Part shown: one piece after another, positions 7,681-15,699 of the stretch | Layout of the letters: every line of letters starts with the position of its first letter | Position numbering within the stretch: position 1 is the stretch's first letter | From: Cryptosporangium minutisporangium | GTDB taxonomy: Bacteria; Actinomycetota; Actinomycetes; Mycobacteriales; Cryptosporangiaceae | Direction of reading: 5' to 3' | Assembly: GCF_039536245.1 (NCBI RefSeq) | Contig: NZ_BAAAYN010000010.1 | Location: 250 to 33,945, forward strand | DNA: 33,696 bases | Translations under genes and position numbers: made by a program | The notes under the pieces: model-generated | Told to the model about the DNA's origin: nothing | Seen by the model: the letters and a program-made list of their open reading frames with translations, nothing else | Databases searched by the model: none

Positions 7681-7779
7681 GACACGTAAGTGTGGTGTGG
7701 GCGGATGCCCACACCACACTGAGGCCGTGTCTCAAAGGCCAGCAACCCGCCTGAGCCTTTGAAACACGGCCTACGTGTC
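7681..7779. terminator. Nested inverted-repeat structure between convergent genes
   Basis: GACACGTA (7681-7688) pairs with TACGTGTC (7772-7779) and encloses two hairpins. The first is a perfect 14-bp stem AGTGTGGTGTGGGC/GCCCACACCACACT (7689-7702 and 7707-7720) with a GGAT loop. The second has 17-nt arms 7723-7739 and 7755-7771 with one mismatch. The whole could fold as a three-way junction. It fills the gap between convergent genes and overlaps the amidase stop codon, so a bidirectional terminator is the simplest reading. The second hairpin also resembles insertion-sequence ends. Confidence 0.75.
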
Positions 7780-9184
7780 AGCGCGGGTCGACCGGAGTGA
7801 GCGGGGCGCACGCCCCCTCGATGGCGCGCGCCGCGGCGAGCGCCACGTGGTCGCAGTGCAGCGCCGCGATCACCTGGACGCCCTGCGGCGCGCCGTCCGT
7901 GACCCCGGTCGGCACCGCCACCGCGGGTAGCCCGAGGAAGTTCGCGGTCACCAGCAGCCGGTGCGACCGCCACTGTGCGGTGGTCGCCTCCGGGCCGCTC
8001 AGGTCGTACCCCACCAGCGGCATCCGCTCGGTGATCACCGGACCGAGCACCACCGGGTACCGGCTCTGGAACGCCCGCCACGCCGACGCGATCGCGAACC
8101 GCTCCGCCCACGCCGCCTGGTACGCCGCCGAGCTGTCCAGCAGCTCGACCCCGGCGACGTTGTCCCGGAAGTACCGCACGGTGCCGTCCGACAGCCGCCC
8201 GGGGAACACTCCGGGCGTCAGCAGCATGGGCGCCATCTCGGTGGCCGAGAGCTGACGCCAGAGCGTCGCGGCCCGGTCGACCTGCGGTGGCTCGACCTCG
8301 TCGATCTCCCAACCGGCGGCGACCAGCGCGTCGGCGGCCCGGCGGACGGCGTCCACGACCTGGGGTTCCACGCCCCACCCGGCAGGGTCGACGGTGACCG
8401 CGGCCCGCCGCGGCCCGTCGTACGACGAAGGGTGCGGCACGGTGACGCTCAGCGGATCGCGGTCGTCGGCGCCGTGCAGCACGGTGAACAGCGCGTCGAG
8501 GTCGTCGACCGAGCGCGCGAGCGGGCCGTTCACCGCGAACGCCTGCAGCGACAGCGGCACCGGAGCCCCGTCTTCCCGGCTGGGAGCGGTGACGCGTCCG
8601 GCGGACGGGCGCAGCGCCGCGATCCCGGCGGCGTGCGCGGGCAGGCGCAGTGAGCCGCCGTAGTCGTTGCCGAGGCCGGCGGCGACCATGCCGGTGGCCA
8701 CCGCGACCGCGTCACCGCCGCTCGAGCCGCCGGGCACCCGCGTGGCGTCCCACGGGTTGCGGGTCCGTCCGAACAGGTCGTTGTCGGTGTCCCAGCGCAG
8801 CCCGACGTCCGGCATGTTGCCGCGCGCCACCGGGATCGCCCCGGCGTCGAGCACACGCTGGACGAACGTCGCGTTCGCTCGCGGGACGAGGTCGGCGAAG
8901 AACGGCAGGCCGGACGTGGTCGCCGACCAGGTCAGGTCGATGTTCTCCTTGACCGAGATCGGCACACCCGCGAGCGGGCCGGGGTCCTCGCCGCGGGCGA
9001 TCCGGGCGTCCAGCTCGGCGGCGGCGGCCCGGGAACGGTCGGCGAGGACGACGGTGACCGCGTTGACGGCCGGGTTCACCTCCGCGATCCGCGTCAGGTG
9101 GGCGTCCACGACCGCGCCGGCGGTCAGCGTCCCGCTGCGGACGGCGTCCGCGATCTGGGTCGCGGTCAGGTGAGTGATCTCCAT
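7778..9184 (-). CDS. Amidase-signature family hydrolase
   Basis: A 468-aa enzyme with the amidase signature and an apparently complete Ser-cisSer-Lys triad: K79 in GVPISVKENIDL, the cis-serine in PGGSSGG (154/155) and nucleophile S178 in GNDYGGSLRLPA. The family hydrolyses amide bonds of diverse substrates; the substrate here is unknown. AGGA lies 6 nt before the ATG, and the start is 8 nt after the CocE-like gene, so this is the last gene of a three-gene operon (DUF3237, CocE-like, amidase). No transamidosome partners are nearby, so it is more likely catabolic than tRNA-related. Cytosolic: no signal peptide is visible. Confidence 0.94.
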   Translation of the reverse strand: MEITHLTATQIADAVRSGTLTAGAVVDAHLTRIAEVNPAVNAVTVVLADRSRAAAAELDARIARGEDPGPLAGVPISVKENIDLTWSATTSGLPFFADLVPRANATFVQRVLDAGAIPVARGNMPDVGLRWDTDNDLFGRTRNPWDATRVPGGSSGGDAVAVATGMVAAGLGNDYGGSLRLPAHAAGIAALRPSAGRVTAPSREDGAPVPLSLQAFAVNGPLARSVDDLDALFTVLHGADDRDPLSVTVPHPSSYDGPRRAAVTVDPAGWGVEPQVVDAVRRAADALVAAGWEIDEVEPPQVDRAATLWRQLSATEMAPMLLTPGVFPGRLSDGTVRYFRDNVAGVELLDSSAAYQAAWAERFAIASAWRAFQSRYPVVLGPVITERMPLVGYDLSGPEATTAQWRSHRLLVTANFLGLPAVAVPTGVTDGAPQGVQVIAALHCDHVALAAARAIEGACAPLTPVDPR

Positions 9185-9192
9185 GGGAAGTC

Positions 9193-10854
9193 CTAGGTTC
9201 GGGGCAGGACCGTGCAGCGCAGGCGGACGCCGTCCGGGCCGCCGAGCCGTACGCACTGCCGGTTGGGAACGGTGGTGGCGGCGAGCCAGCGGTGCTCGCC
9301 GGTGCCGGGCGCGGGCACGAACTCCGGCGCGTCGCTGCTGGCCAGCGTGAGCCGTAACGCGTGCCCGGCGGGGACGCGGTAGCCGGTGTGCCCGAGGTCC
9401 AGCTCGACCGCGAAGCCGTTGCCCGGCGCCAGGATCGTCTGCTGGCCCCGCGCGATCAGCCGCGCCGCGCCGTCCGGGGTGACGTCGAGCAGGCGGGCGA
9501 ACAGGTCCATCTCCGCGCCGTCGGAGCCGACCGTGGCGCTCAGCGCGATCGGCCCGGCCAGGTCCAGCGGTTCGGGAAGGGCGGCGCCAGTGAACACCAG
9601 GACGTCGGCGCGGTCGGCGGCGTCCCGCTCGTCGGGGTTCTCGGCCAGGAACGCGAACGGGTTCCCGACCGGGGACGGGACCGGGTCCGCGGCGTCGTGC
9701 ACCCAGGTGGCCTCCTCGGTGGGAACGGCCGAGCCGTCGTCGACCAGCGCCCCGCCGGGAGCGGCATCGGCCGCCGCGGCCGCACCCGACGCCACCCAGG
9801 TCAACTCCACCGCCTCCGGTGGCGGCCACGCCGCCGACACGCGGAGCGAGGCGTCGCCGGAGTTCGCCAGCTGCCACCGCACCGCCGGGATCTCGCCCGG
9901 GCAGCCGCGCAGGAACACGTCGAAGAACTCGACCGCCGGGCCGAGGTACCGATCGAGGGATTCGACCGCCGGCCGGGGGGCGTCGACCTCGAAGTGCGAC
10001 GTGTTCTCGTGGTCGATCGCTTCGAGCAGCAGGTACTCGTTCCGCGCCCACCCCGGACGCCGGGCCAGCTCACGGTGGTCGGCCCACTGCCAGGGAGCGC
10101 AATTGTCCCACCAGCCGATCGTCATCAGCACCGGCACCGCCGGGGCCTCGAACGGGCTGCCGGCCGGGAAGCGCCGCAGTGACACCGGGTGGGGGAACCA
10201 CAGGTCGTAGGAGGCCGACCGGCTGCCGACCGCGGCGAAGAACTCCTCGACGGCGGCCGCGAGCGGACGGCGGGACCAGTCCAGCTCCCACTCCAGCAGG
10301 TCCCGGTCGTGGAAGTACGAGAGCGGATAGAACCGGTGCACGGACATCTCGACGTCGTGCGTCCGCGCGCCGGGGGCGGGCACCGGCAGCTCGCCGAGCC
10401 GCGTCCCGGTCACCCGGGGGACCATGGCGCGCAGCGCCGGATGTGCCGTGGAGACCGCTGCCCACTGGGTGAACCCGTAGTAGGAGTCGCCCCACATCCC
10501 GACGATGCCGTCCGACCAGTCCTGGTGGACGACCCAGTCGATCGTGTCGTACCCGTCGTAGGCCTCGTTGACGAAGAGCAGCGTCTCGCCCTCGGACCGG
10601 AACTTGCCCCGGACGTCCTGGACGACCATCCGGTACCCACGCGCGGTGAAGTACGCCGCGACCTGCGGCATGAACGTGTACTCGCCGGTCTTGTCGTACG
10701 GCAGCCGGGTGACGATCGTCGGCCCGGGGCCCACGTCGCCTTCGGGCAGGTAGACGTCGGTGGCCAGGTGGACGCCGTCCCGCATCCGCACCATGTACTG
10801 GATGGCGTTCGGGGAGAGCGGCCCGGGGCCCGTGCGGTGGATCTCGAGCGACAT
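9193..10854 (-). CDS. CocE/NonD-family (X-Pro dipeptidyl-peptidase S15-like) hydrolase
   Basis: A 553-aa protein of the CocE/S15 group (cocaine esterase, cephalosporin ester hydrolase and acylase relatives). The N-terminal alpha/beta-hydrolase domain has RDGVHLATDVYLP and nucleophile S124 in GMWGDSYYGF. The likely acid and base lie in IGWWDNCAPW and near LEAIDHENTSHFE. The C-terminal third (from about 330) is the jelly-roll domain with LDLAGPIALSATVGSDG and the late segment GYRVPAGHALRLTLASSD. No signal peptide. Its ATG overlaps the stop of the DUF3237 gene by one base (TGATG), and it is followed within 8 nt by the amidase gene, so an ester and an amide bond of one compound may be cut in sequence. 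Confidence 0.93.
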   Translation of the reverse strand: MSLEIHRTGPGPLSPNAIQYMVRMRDGVHLATDVYLPEGDVGPGPTIVTRLPYDKTGEYTFMPQVAAYFTARGYRMVVQDVRGKFRSEGETLLFVNEAYDGYDTIDWVVHQDWSDGIVGMWGDSYYGFTQWAAVSTAHPALRAMVPRVTGTRLGELPVPAPGARTHDVEMSVHRFYPLSYFHDRDLLEWELDWSRRPLAAAVEEFFAAVGSRSASYDLWFPHPVSLRRFPAGSPFEAPAVPVLMTIGWWDNCAPWQWADHRELARRPGWARNEYLLLEAIDHENTSHFEVDAPRPAVESLDRYLGPAVEFFDVFLRGCPGEIPAVRWQLANSGDASLRVSAAWPPPEAVELTWVASGAAAAADAAPGGALVDDGSAVPTEEATWVHDAADPVPSPVGNPFAFLAENPDERDAADRADVLVFTGAALPEPLDLAGPIALSATVGSDGAEMDLFARLLDVTPDGAARLIARGQQTILAPGNGFAVELDLGHTGYRVPAGHALRLTLASSDAPEFVPAPGTGEHRWLAATTVPNRQCVRLGGPDGVRLRCTVLPRT

Positions 10855-11330
10855 CACTGCACCTCGAAGAACCGGATGCACACCGTGTGCTGTCCGTCGG
10901 GGCTGGTCTCGCCGCGGGCGAGCCCGACGAACACCGACTCGGCGAGCCAGCGGTGCGCCGGGTGATCGGTGCGGAAGACCGGGCTGGTGCGGTAGTAGTA
11001 CTCGGTCTCCGGGACGTCCTCGCCGGCCTCGATCCGGGCGTCGATCTCCGGCGTCGCCCGCCAGAAACCGAGGTTGACGATGTCGATGACCGCACCGTCG
11101 TCCGCGCGCAGCAGGTACCGCGCGTCGAGCGACGCGCACGCGCCGCGCGTCGTCGACCAGTCACCACCGCCGGGCAGCACCGTGCCGCGCAGCCGGGGGC
11201 CGTCGACCGTGCCGCCGGTGATCGGCGTGAACATCAGGACCTCGTCCGGTCCACGGCCGACGTGCAGCGACTCCGCGACCTCCACGCGCGCCTCGAAGGC
11301 GAAGGTCAGCTGCGGGTCGGGCAGCACCAT
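10854..11330 (-). CDS. DUF3237-family protein
   Basis: A 158-aa protein matching the DUF3237 pattern: the opening LTFAFEARVEVAES, the central GGTVDGPRLRGTVLPGGGDW, then GFWRATPEIDARIEAGEDV, YYYRTSPVFRT and C-terminal YxxxxV-like strands ending FFEVQ. The family is a small beta-barrel-like fold of unknown function, often beside catabolic genes. The start at 11330 is chosen because GAGGTG lies just upstream; an ATG at 11342 would add four residues and precede that site. It is first in the operon with the CocE-like and amidase genes, and divergent from the TetR gene. Confidence 0.88.
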   Translation of the reverse strand: MVLPDPQLTFAFEARVEVAESLHVGRGPDEVLMFTPITGGTVDGPRLRGTVLPGGGDWSTTRGACASLDARYLLRADDGAVIDIVNLGFWRATPEIDARIEAGEDVPETEYYYRTSPVFRTDHPAHRWLAESVFVGLARGETSPDGQHTVCIRFFEVQ

Positions 11331-11350
11331 GGGACACCTCATCTGTCGGA

Positions 11351-11392
11351 GAGTTATTGTTTATCAGAGTGACAATCAAACCTGCGGGTCCA
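11351..11392. promoter_or_regulatory. Divergent promoter/operator, TetR versus DUF3237 operon
   Basis: An AT-rich patch in GC-rich surroundings. It contains TGACAATCA (11370-11378), continuing as AACCTG towards the TetR gene. The same element, with one A fewer, precedes the ABC-transporter binding-protein gene at 17527-17511 in the same orientation relative to its gene. GTGACA (11369-11374) could be the -35 of the TetR promoter. On the minus strand TGATTGTCA and TGATAAACA form a loose 12-bp direct repeat. TetR-protein binding is inferred. Confidence 0.6.
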
Positions 11393-11436
11393 GTAGCGTG
11401 GACCTACCGCCAGACACGTCGAGAGGAGCGGACGAC

Positions 11437-12051
11437 ATGGGGCGCCCGAGTCGCGCTGCCGAGCGGACCGAGCAGATCATGGAGGCGACCGGTCGCTGCC
11501 TGCGTACCCACGGGCTCGCCGGTACCACGCTCGAGCGGGTGGCCGAGGAGTCGGGGCTGAGCCGCAGCCACGTCCGCCACTACGTCGGCAACCGCGACGA
11601 CCTGCTCCGATCGTTCGCGACCTGGCTCTACACCGGCTACGAGGCCGAGTTCATCCGTGCGGTCGCCGAGGCGGAGCCGCGCGACAAACTGCCGTTCACC
11701 ATGGATTACCTGTTCGGTCAGGGCCTCATGCCGACCAGCGACGACGACACGATCATCCGTGAGCTGGTCACCGCCGGCCTCACCGACGAGAGCGTCCGCA
11801 CGATCCTCCAGGGCAAGTACCAGCGGGCGGTGGACACGATCGGTGACGCGCTCGCCGCCGAGTACCCGAGCGCGACCCCCGCTGCCCTGCGGTCGACCGC
11901 CTACGGCCTGTGGTGCCTCGCGCTGGGCAACTCGATGATCGGCGACCTCGGGATGCCGGTCGCCAGCGGCGGACTGGTGCGCACCGCCGCCGACGCGCTC
12001 CTCGACCAGCTCGCGACCAAGATGGCCGCCGCCGCAGCGGCCGCCGGCTAG
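11437..12051 (+). CDS. TetR/AcrR-family transcriptional regulator
   Basis: A 204-aa repressor. The N-terminal helix-turn-helix runs over about residues 8-55 (RTEQIMEATGRCLRTHGLAG, then TLERVAEESGLSRSHVRHYVGNRDDLL). The C-terminal ligand domain is all-helical and has no recognised specificity. GAGAGGAG (11421-11428) lies 8 nt before the ATG, fixing the start. It is divergent from the DUF3237-CocE-amidase operon and ends 4 bp from the stop of the ABC-transporter operon. The shared promoter element suggests it controls both operons and itself. Confidence 0.94.
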   Translation: MGRPSRAAERTEQIMEATGRCLRTHGLAGTTLERVAEESGLSRSHVRHYVGNRDDLLRSFATWLYTGYEAEFIRAVAEAEPRDKLPFTMDYLFGQGLMPTSDDDTIIRELVTAGLTDESVRTILQGKYQRAVDTIGDALAAEYPSATPAALRSTAYGLWCLALGNSMIGDLGMPVASGGLVRTAADALLDQLATKMAAAAAAAG

Positions 12052-12055
12052 GGGT

Positions 12056-12874
12056 TCAGCTCGCACGATCGCCTCCCCGGCGCTGCGGTACCCACCCCGG
12101 CCGGGGGATCGATCCGACCAGCCGCTGGGTGTAGGCGTCCGCCGGAGCGTCGAGCACCCGCTCGACCGGCCCGGTCTCCACCACCCGTCCGCGCGACATC
12201 ACGACGACGTCGTCACAGACGTGCCGGACCACCGACAGGTCGTGGGTGATGAACAGGTACGCGACGCCGGTGGCCGCCCGGGCGTCCGCGAGCAGGTTGA
12301 GGACCTGCGCCTGGATCGAGACGTCGAGCGCGGCCACCGCCTCGTCCAGCACCAGCAGCCGCGGGTTCGCGGCCAGCGCGCGGGCGATCGCCACCCGCTG
12401 CCGCTGTCCGCCGGAGAGCGCCCGCGGCAGCGACCGGCCGTGCGTGGGATCGAGCCCCACCAGGCCGAGCAGCTCGTCGATCCGGGCCTTACGGCCCGCG
12501 CGGTCGAGGTCGGTGTGGTGCGCGACGACCTCGGCCAGGCACTGCGCGACCGTCTGCCGGCGGTCCAGCGACTGGTACGGGTCCTGAAAGACCATTTGGA
12601 CGCAGGACGCGCGCCGCCGCCGGTCCCGCAGCGAGGTACCGGCGACCGACTGGCCGTCCAGCCGGACCGTGCCGGACGTCGCGGTCGCCAGCCCGGCGAC
12701 GATCCGCGCGCACGTCGTCTTACCGGACCCGGACTCACCGACGATCGCCAGCGAGCCACCGGCCGGCACGGTGAACGACACGTCGTCGACCGCGAGGAAC
12801 TCCTCGTGCCGCAGGCCGGAGCGGCTGCGGAACACCTTGCGCAGGCCTTGCACGTCGAGGATCGGGTCAGCCAT
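12056..12874 (-). CDS. Oligopeptide-type ABC transporter ATPase (DppF/OppF-like)
   Basis: A 272-aa nucleotide-binding subunit. It has Walker A GESGSGKTT, Q-loop FQDPYQSLD, signature LSGGQRQRVAIARAL, Walker B LLVLDEAVAALD and switch His in FITHDLSVV. The usual LDEPVSALD is LDEAVAALD here, with the proline after the catalytic Glu replaced by Ala; this is unusual but unlikely to abolish activity. The C-terminal part is short for the OppF type. The ATG lies within the end of the DppD-like gene (8-nt overlap), so it is translated in a coupled way. It is last of five genes in the importer operon. Confidence 0.94.
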   Translation of the reverse strand: MADPILDVQGLRKVFRSRSGLRHEEFLAVDDVSFTVPAGGSLAIVGESGSGKTTCARIVAGLATATSGTVRLDGQSVAGTSLRDRRRRASCVQMVFQDPYQSLDRRQTVAQCLAEVVAHHTDLDRAGRKARIDELLGLVGLDPTHGRSLPRALSGGQRQRVAIARALAANPRLLVLDEAVAALDVSIQAQVLNLLADARAATGVAYLFITHDLSVVRHVCDDVVVMSRGRVVETGPVERVLDAPADAYTQRLVGSIPRPGWVPQRRGGDRAS

Positions 12875-13889
12875 GGAGCGCCTCCGCTCCGACCAGGTGG
12901 CAGGCGACCTCGCCGGTCCCGACCACACGGAACTCCGGCGCGGTGGTGCGGCAGATGTCCTCGACCGCCGGGCAGCGGTCGGCGAACACGCAGGTGGCGG
13001 GCGCGTCGAAGGCGGACTGCGGCCGTCCGGGTACGGTCTCCAGCCGGGCACCGGGCGCCACCGACCCGGGGCGGGCCCGCAGCAACGCCTGGGTGTACGG
13101 GTGCCGGGCCTCTTCGTGGAGACGATCGGCCGGCAACACCTCGACGATCGTCCCGGCGTACATCACCGCGATCCGGTCGCAGACCGCCGCCGCGAGCTCC
13201 AGGTCGTGCGAGATGAACAGCAGCCCGACCGATCGTTGCCGGCGTTGCTCGTCGAGGATCGCGACCACCTCCTCCTGGGTGGTGACGTCCAGGGCGGTCG
13301 TCGGCTCGTCGGCGAGGATCAACGCGGGCTCGGTGGCGAGCGCCGCCGCGATCACCACCCGCTGCAGTAGTCCGCCGGAGAGCTCGTACGGGTGCTGGCG
13401 CAGCCGCTGTGGAACCCGGTCGACGCCGATCTCGGTCAGGATCCGGGACGCCCGTGCCTCCGCGTCCGCACGGCTCACGCCCTGCTCCCGGAGCACCTCG
13501 CCGAGGAAGTCGCCGATCGTCCGGACCGGGTTGACGGTCGCGCGCGGGTCCTGGAAGACCATCGCGACCTCCCGGGAGCGCAGCCGGCGCAGCCCACCGG
13601 CGTCCAGGCTGCCGACGTCGGTGTCGCGGACGTGGACGGTGCCGCTCGTCCGGGCGCCCCGGGGCAGCAAGCGCAGCACCGACCGGGCCGTCAGCGACTT
13701 CCCGGACCCGGACTCGCCGACCAGCCCCAGCGCCTCACCCGGGGCCATCCGGAGCGAGACGCCCCGGAGCACCGACCGGTGCCCCTTCGGGCCGTGTGCC
13801 CGATGGCCCTCCGGGCCGTGTGCCCGATGGCCCTCCGGGCCGGGCAGCTCCATCCGCAGATCGTCGATCCGCAGCAGATCCGTGCTCAT
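12867..13889 (-). CDS. Oligopeptide-type ABC transporter ATPase (DppD/OppD-like)
   Basis: A 340-aa nucleotide-binding subunit. It has Walker A GESGSGKS (58-65), Q-loop FQDPRATVNP, a signature region LSGGLLQRVVIAAAL (the canonical Q of SGGQ is L here), Walker B LILADEPTTALD and switch His in FISHDLEL. The C-terminal oligopeptide-transporter extension carries a cysteine cluster (CVFADRCPAVEDIC, then C) of the type that binds an iron-sulphur cluster in DppD proteins. Residues 17-38 are a short tandem repeat (GPEGHRAH twice, then GPKGHR) inserted before the first core strand pair. The ATG overlaps the upstream permease stop (ATGA). Confidence 0.94.
   Translation of the reverse strand: MSTDLLRIDDLRMELPGPEGHRAHGPEGHRAHGPKGHRSVLRGVSLRMAPGEALGLVGESGSGKSLTARSVLRLLPRGARTSGTVHVRDTDVGSLDAGGLRRLRSREVAMVFQDPRATVNPVRTIGDFLGEVLREQGVSRADAEARASRILTEIGVDRVPQRLRQHPYELSGGLLQRVVIAAALATEPALILADEPTTALDVTTQEEVVAILDEQRRQRSVGLLFISHDLELAAAVCDRIAVMYAGTIVEVLPADRLHEEARHPYTQALLRARPGSVAPGARLETVPGRPQSAFDAPATCVFADRCPAVEDICRTTAPEFRVVGTGEVACHLVGAEALHG
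13777..13842. repeat. 24-bp in-frame tandem repeat within the DppD-like gene
   Basis: About 2.75 copies of a 24-bp unit begin at 13777, 13801 and 13825. Each unit encodes the octapeptide GPEGHRAH; the copy at 13777 encodes the variant GPKGHR. The period keeps frame, so copy-number changes would lengthen or shorten an N-terminal loop of the ATPase without breaking it. Confidence 0.85.
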
Positions 13890-14746
13890 CGGCCGCCTCC
13901 GAACCGGGTGGCGAGCCGCTCGGCCACCACCGTGAACGCCACCACCGTGACCACCACCGCGCTCGCTGCCAGGATCGACTGCTGCGGGTACCCGGCCAGG
14001 ATCGACGGCTGCCCGTTCGCGATCATCAGACCCCAGTCGGCGGCGGGTGGCTGCATACCGAGACCGAGGAACGAGACCGACGCCAGGTCGAGCATCGCGT
14101 AACCGAAACCGATCGCCGCCTGGGCGAAGAGCAGCGGTCCCAGGTTGGGGATCAGGTGCCGGACACAGATGTGCCAGCCGGAGAAGCCCTGGACCCGCAG
14201 CGCCTCGATGTACGGCAACGACCGTTCCCGCATCGCCGCGGCCCGCATGACCCGGGCCACCAGCGGCACGAACGCGATCGAGAGCGCCACCACCGGTGCG
14301 ACGAACCCGGTGCCGAACACCGCCACGACCGTGATCGCCAGCACCAGGCCGGGGAACGCGAACAGGACGTCGATCACCCGGGAGACGGCGGCGTCGAACC
14401 AGCCACCGAACCAGGCCGCCGACACCGCGATCGCGGTACCGGCCACCCCGGACGCCACCACGACGATCAGCGGCCCGACCAGGCTCGACCGGGATCCGAC
14501 GAGCAGTCGGGAGAGCAGGTCACGCCCCAGGTCGTCGGTGCCGAGCGGATGCTCGGCGGAGAACGGGGCCAGCGCGTTGAGCGGGTCGACCGCGTTCGGG
14601 TCGTGCGGAGCCAGCCAGGGTGCGAGCACCGCGATCAGCACGACCGCGACGCAGATCGTCCCGGCGACCCCCGTGGCCCAGCCGACCGACGCGAGCCGGT
14701 GCACGGGGTTCAGCCAGCCCCGGCGGGCCACCGTCAGCGCGGTCAC
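13886..14746 (-). CDS. Oligopeptide-type ABC transporter permease (DppC-like)
   Basis: A 286-aa inner-membrane permease. It has an N-terminal transmembrane helix (about 25-47), the family motif HPLGTDDLGRDLLSRLLVGSR, then five hydrophobic segments in the permease domain. The coupling-helix motif region is EALRVQGFSGWHICVRHLIPN. It starts with GTG overlapping the stop of the DppB-like gene (GTGA). It forms a heterodimeric channel with that protein. Confidence 0.94.
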   Translation of the reverse strand: MTALTVARRGWLNPVHRLASVGWATGVAGTICVAVVLIAVLAPWLAPHDPNAVDPLNALAPFSAEHPLGTDDLGRDLLSRLLVGSRSSLVGPLIVVVASGVAGTAIAVSAAWFGGWFDAAVSRVIDVLFAFPGLVLAITVVAVFGTGFVAPVVALSIAFVPLVARVMRAAAMRERSLPYIEALRVQGFSGWHICVRHLIPNLGPLLFAQAAIGFGYAMLDLASVSFLGLGMQPPAADWGLMIANGQPSILAGYPQQSILAASAVVVTVVAFTVVAERLATRFGGGR

Positions 14747-15699
14747 GAGGCCTCCCCGGCGCGCAGCAGGCGGGGGTCGAGCAGCGCGTTGACGACGTCG
14801 ACCAGCATGTTGACGACGACGAACCCGGCGACCAGCAGCAGCGAGATCACCTGGACCACGACCAGGTCCTGCCGGGCCGCGCTCTGGACCAGCAGCGATC
14901 CCAGGCCCGGGACACCGAACGCCTGCTCGGCCACCGCGGTGCCGGCGAACAGGCCGGCCACCGTGATGCCGGAGACCGCGAGCACCGGGGGAGCGGCGTT
15001 GCGCAGCACGTGCCGTCGCAGCACCGACCGGCGTCGCAGGCCCCGCGCGGCGGCGGCCTCGACGTGGTCCGCGGCGAGCGCGGTCCGTACCTCGGCGCGG
15101 GTGATCCGGGTGACGTACGCGAGGTAGCTCAGGCTCAGCGCGAACGCCGGCAGGGTCAGGTGGTAGATCCGGTCGACGAAGCCGGTGCCGGATCCGTACA
15201 CCGGGAACCAGGCCAGCTTCGTGGCGAACACCCAGATGAGGACGATCGCCGCGACGAACGCCGGCGCGGCGATCAGCACCGTCGTCGTCCCGGTGATCGC
15301 GACGTCCACCGTCCGGCGGCCCAGCGCCGCGACGATGCCGCCGGTCACGCCGAACCCCAGGATGAGGACCGACGCGTACCCGACCAGCAGCACGGTGTTG
15401 AGCAGCCGCGCGCCGATCAGATCGGTGACCGGCTCGCCCACCACGATCGACTCGCCCGGGTTGCCGGACAGGACCCCGGTGACCCAGTGCCAGTACTGGG
15501 CGAGGAACGGGTCGTCGAGGTGGTACTCCGCACGGATCTGGGCCAGCGCCGCCGGGTCCGGCTGATGACCGCCGACCAGCAGGACGGCCGCGTCACCGGG
15601 TGCGGCGTAGAGCGCACCGTAGATCACCAGGCTGGCGACCGCGACGGTCGCCAGGACCCCGGCGAGCTTGCGCCCGACGAAGATCAGCAGTGCTCTCAC
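14743..15699 (-). CDS. Oligopeptide-type ABC transporter permease (DppB-like)
   Basis: A 318-aa inner-membrane permease of normal family length. The first transmembrane helix (about 6-28) is followed by the periplasmic loop with APGDAA and LAQIRAEYHLDDPFLAQYWHW, then the permease domain with coupling region ARGLRRRSVLRRHVLRNAAPP. The GTG start at 15699 overlaps the binding-protein stop (GTGA), which decides it over longer in-frame starts. It partners with the DppC-like subunit. Confidence 0.93.
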   Translation of the reverse strand: MRALLIFVGRKLAGVLATVAVASLVIYGALYAAPGDAAVLLVGGHQPDPAALAQIRAEYHLDDPFLAQYWHWVTGVLSGNPGESIVVGEPVTDLIGARLLNTVLLVGYASVLILGFGVTGGIVAALGRRTVDVAITGTTTVLIAAPAFVAAIVLIWVFATKLAWFPVYGSGTGFVDRIYHLTLPAFALSLSYLAYVTRITRAEVRTALAADHVEAAAARGLRRRSVLRRHVLRNAAPPVLAVSGITVAGLFAGTAVAEQAFGVPGLGSLLVQSAARQDLVVVQVISLLLVAGFVVVNMLVDVVNALLDPRLLRAGEAS

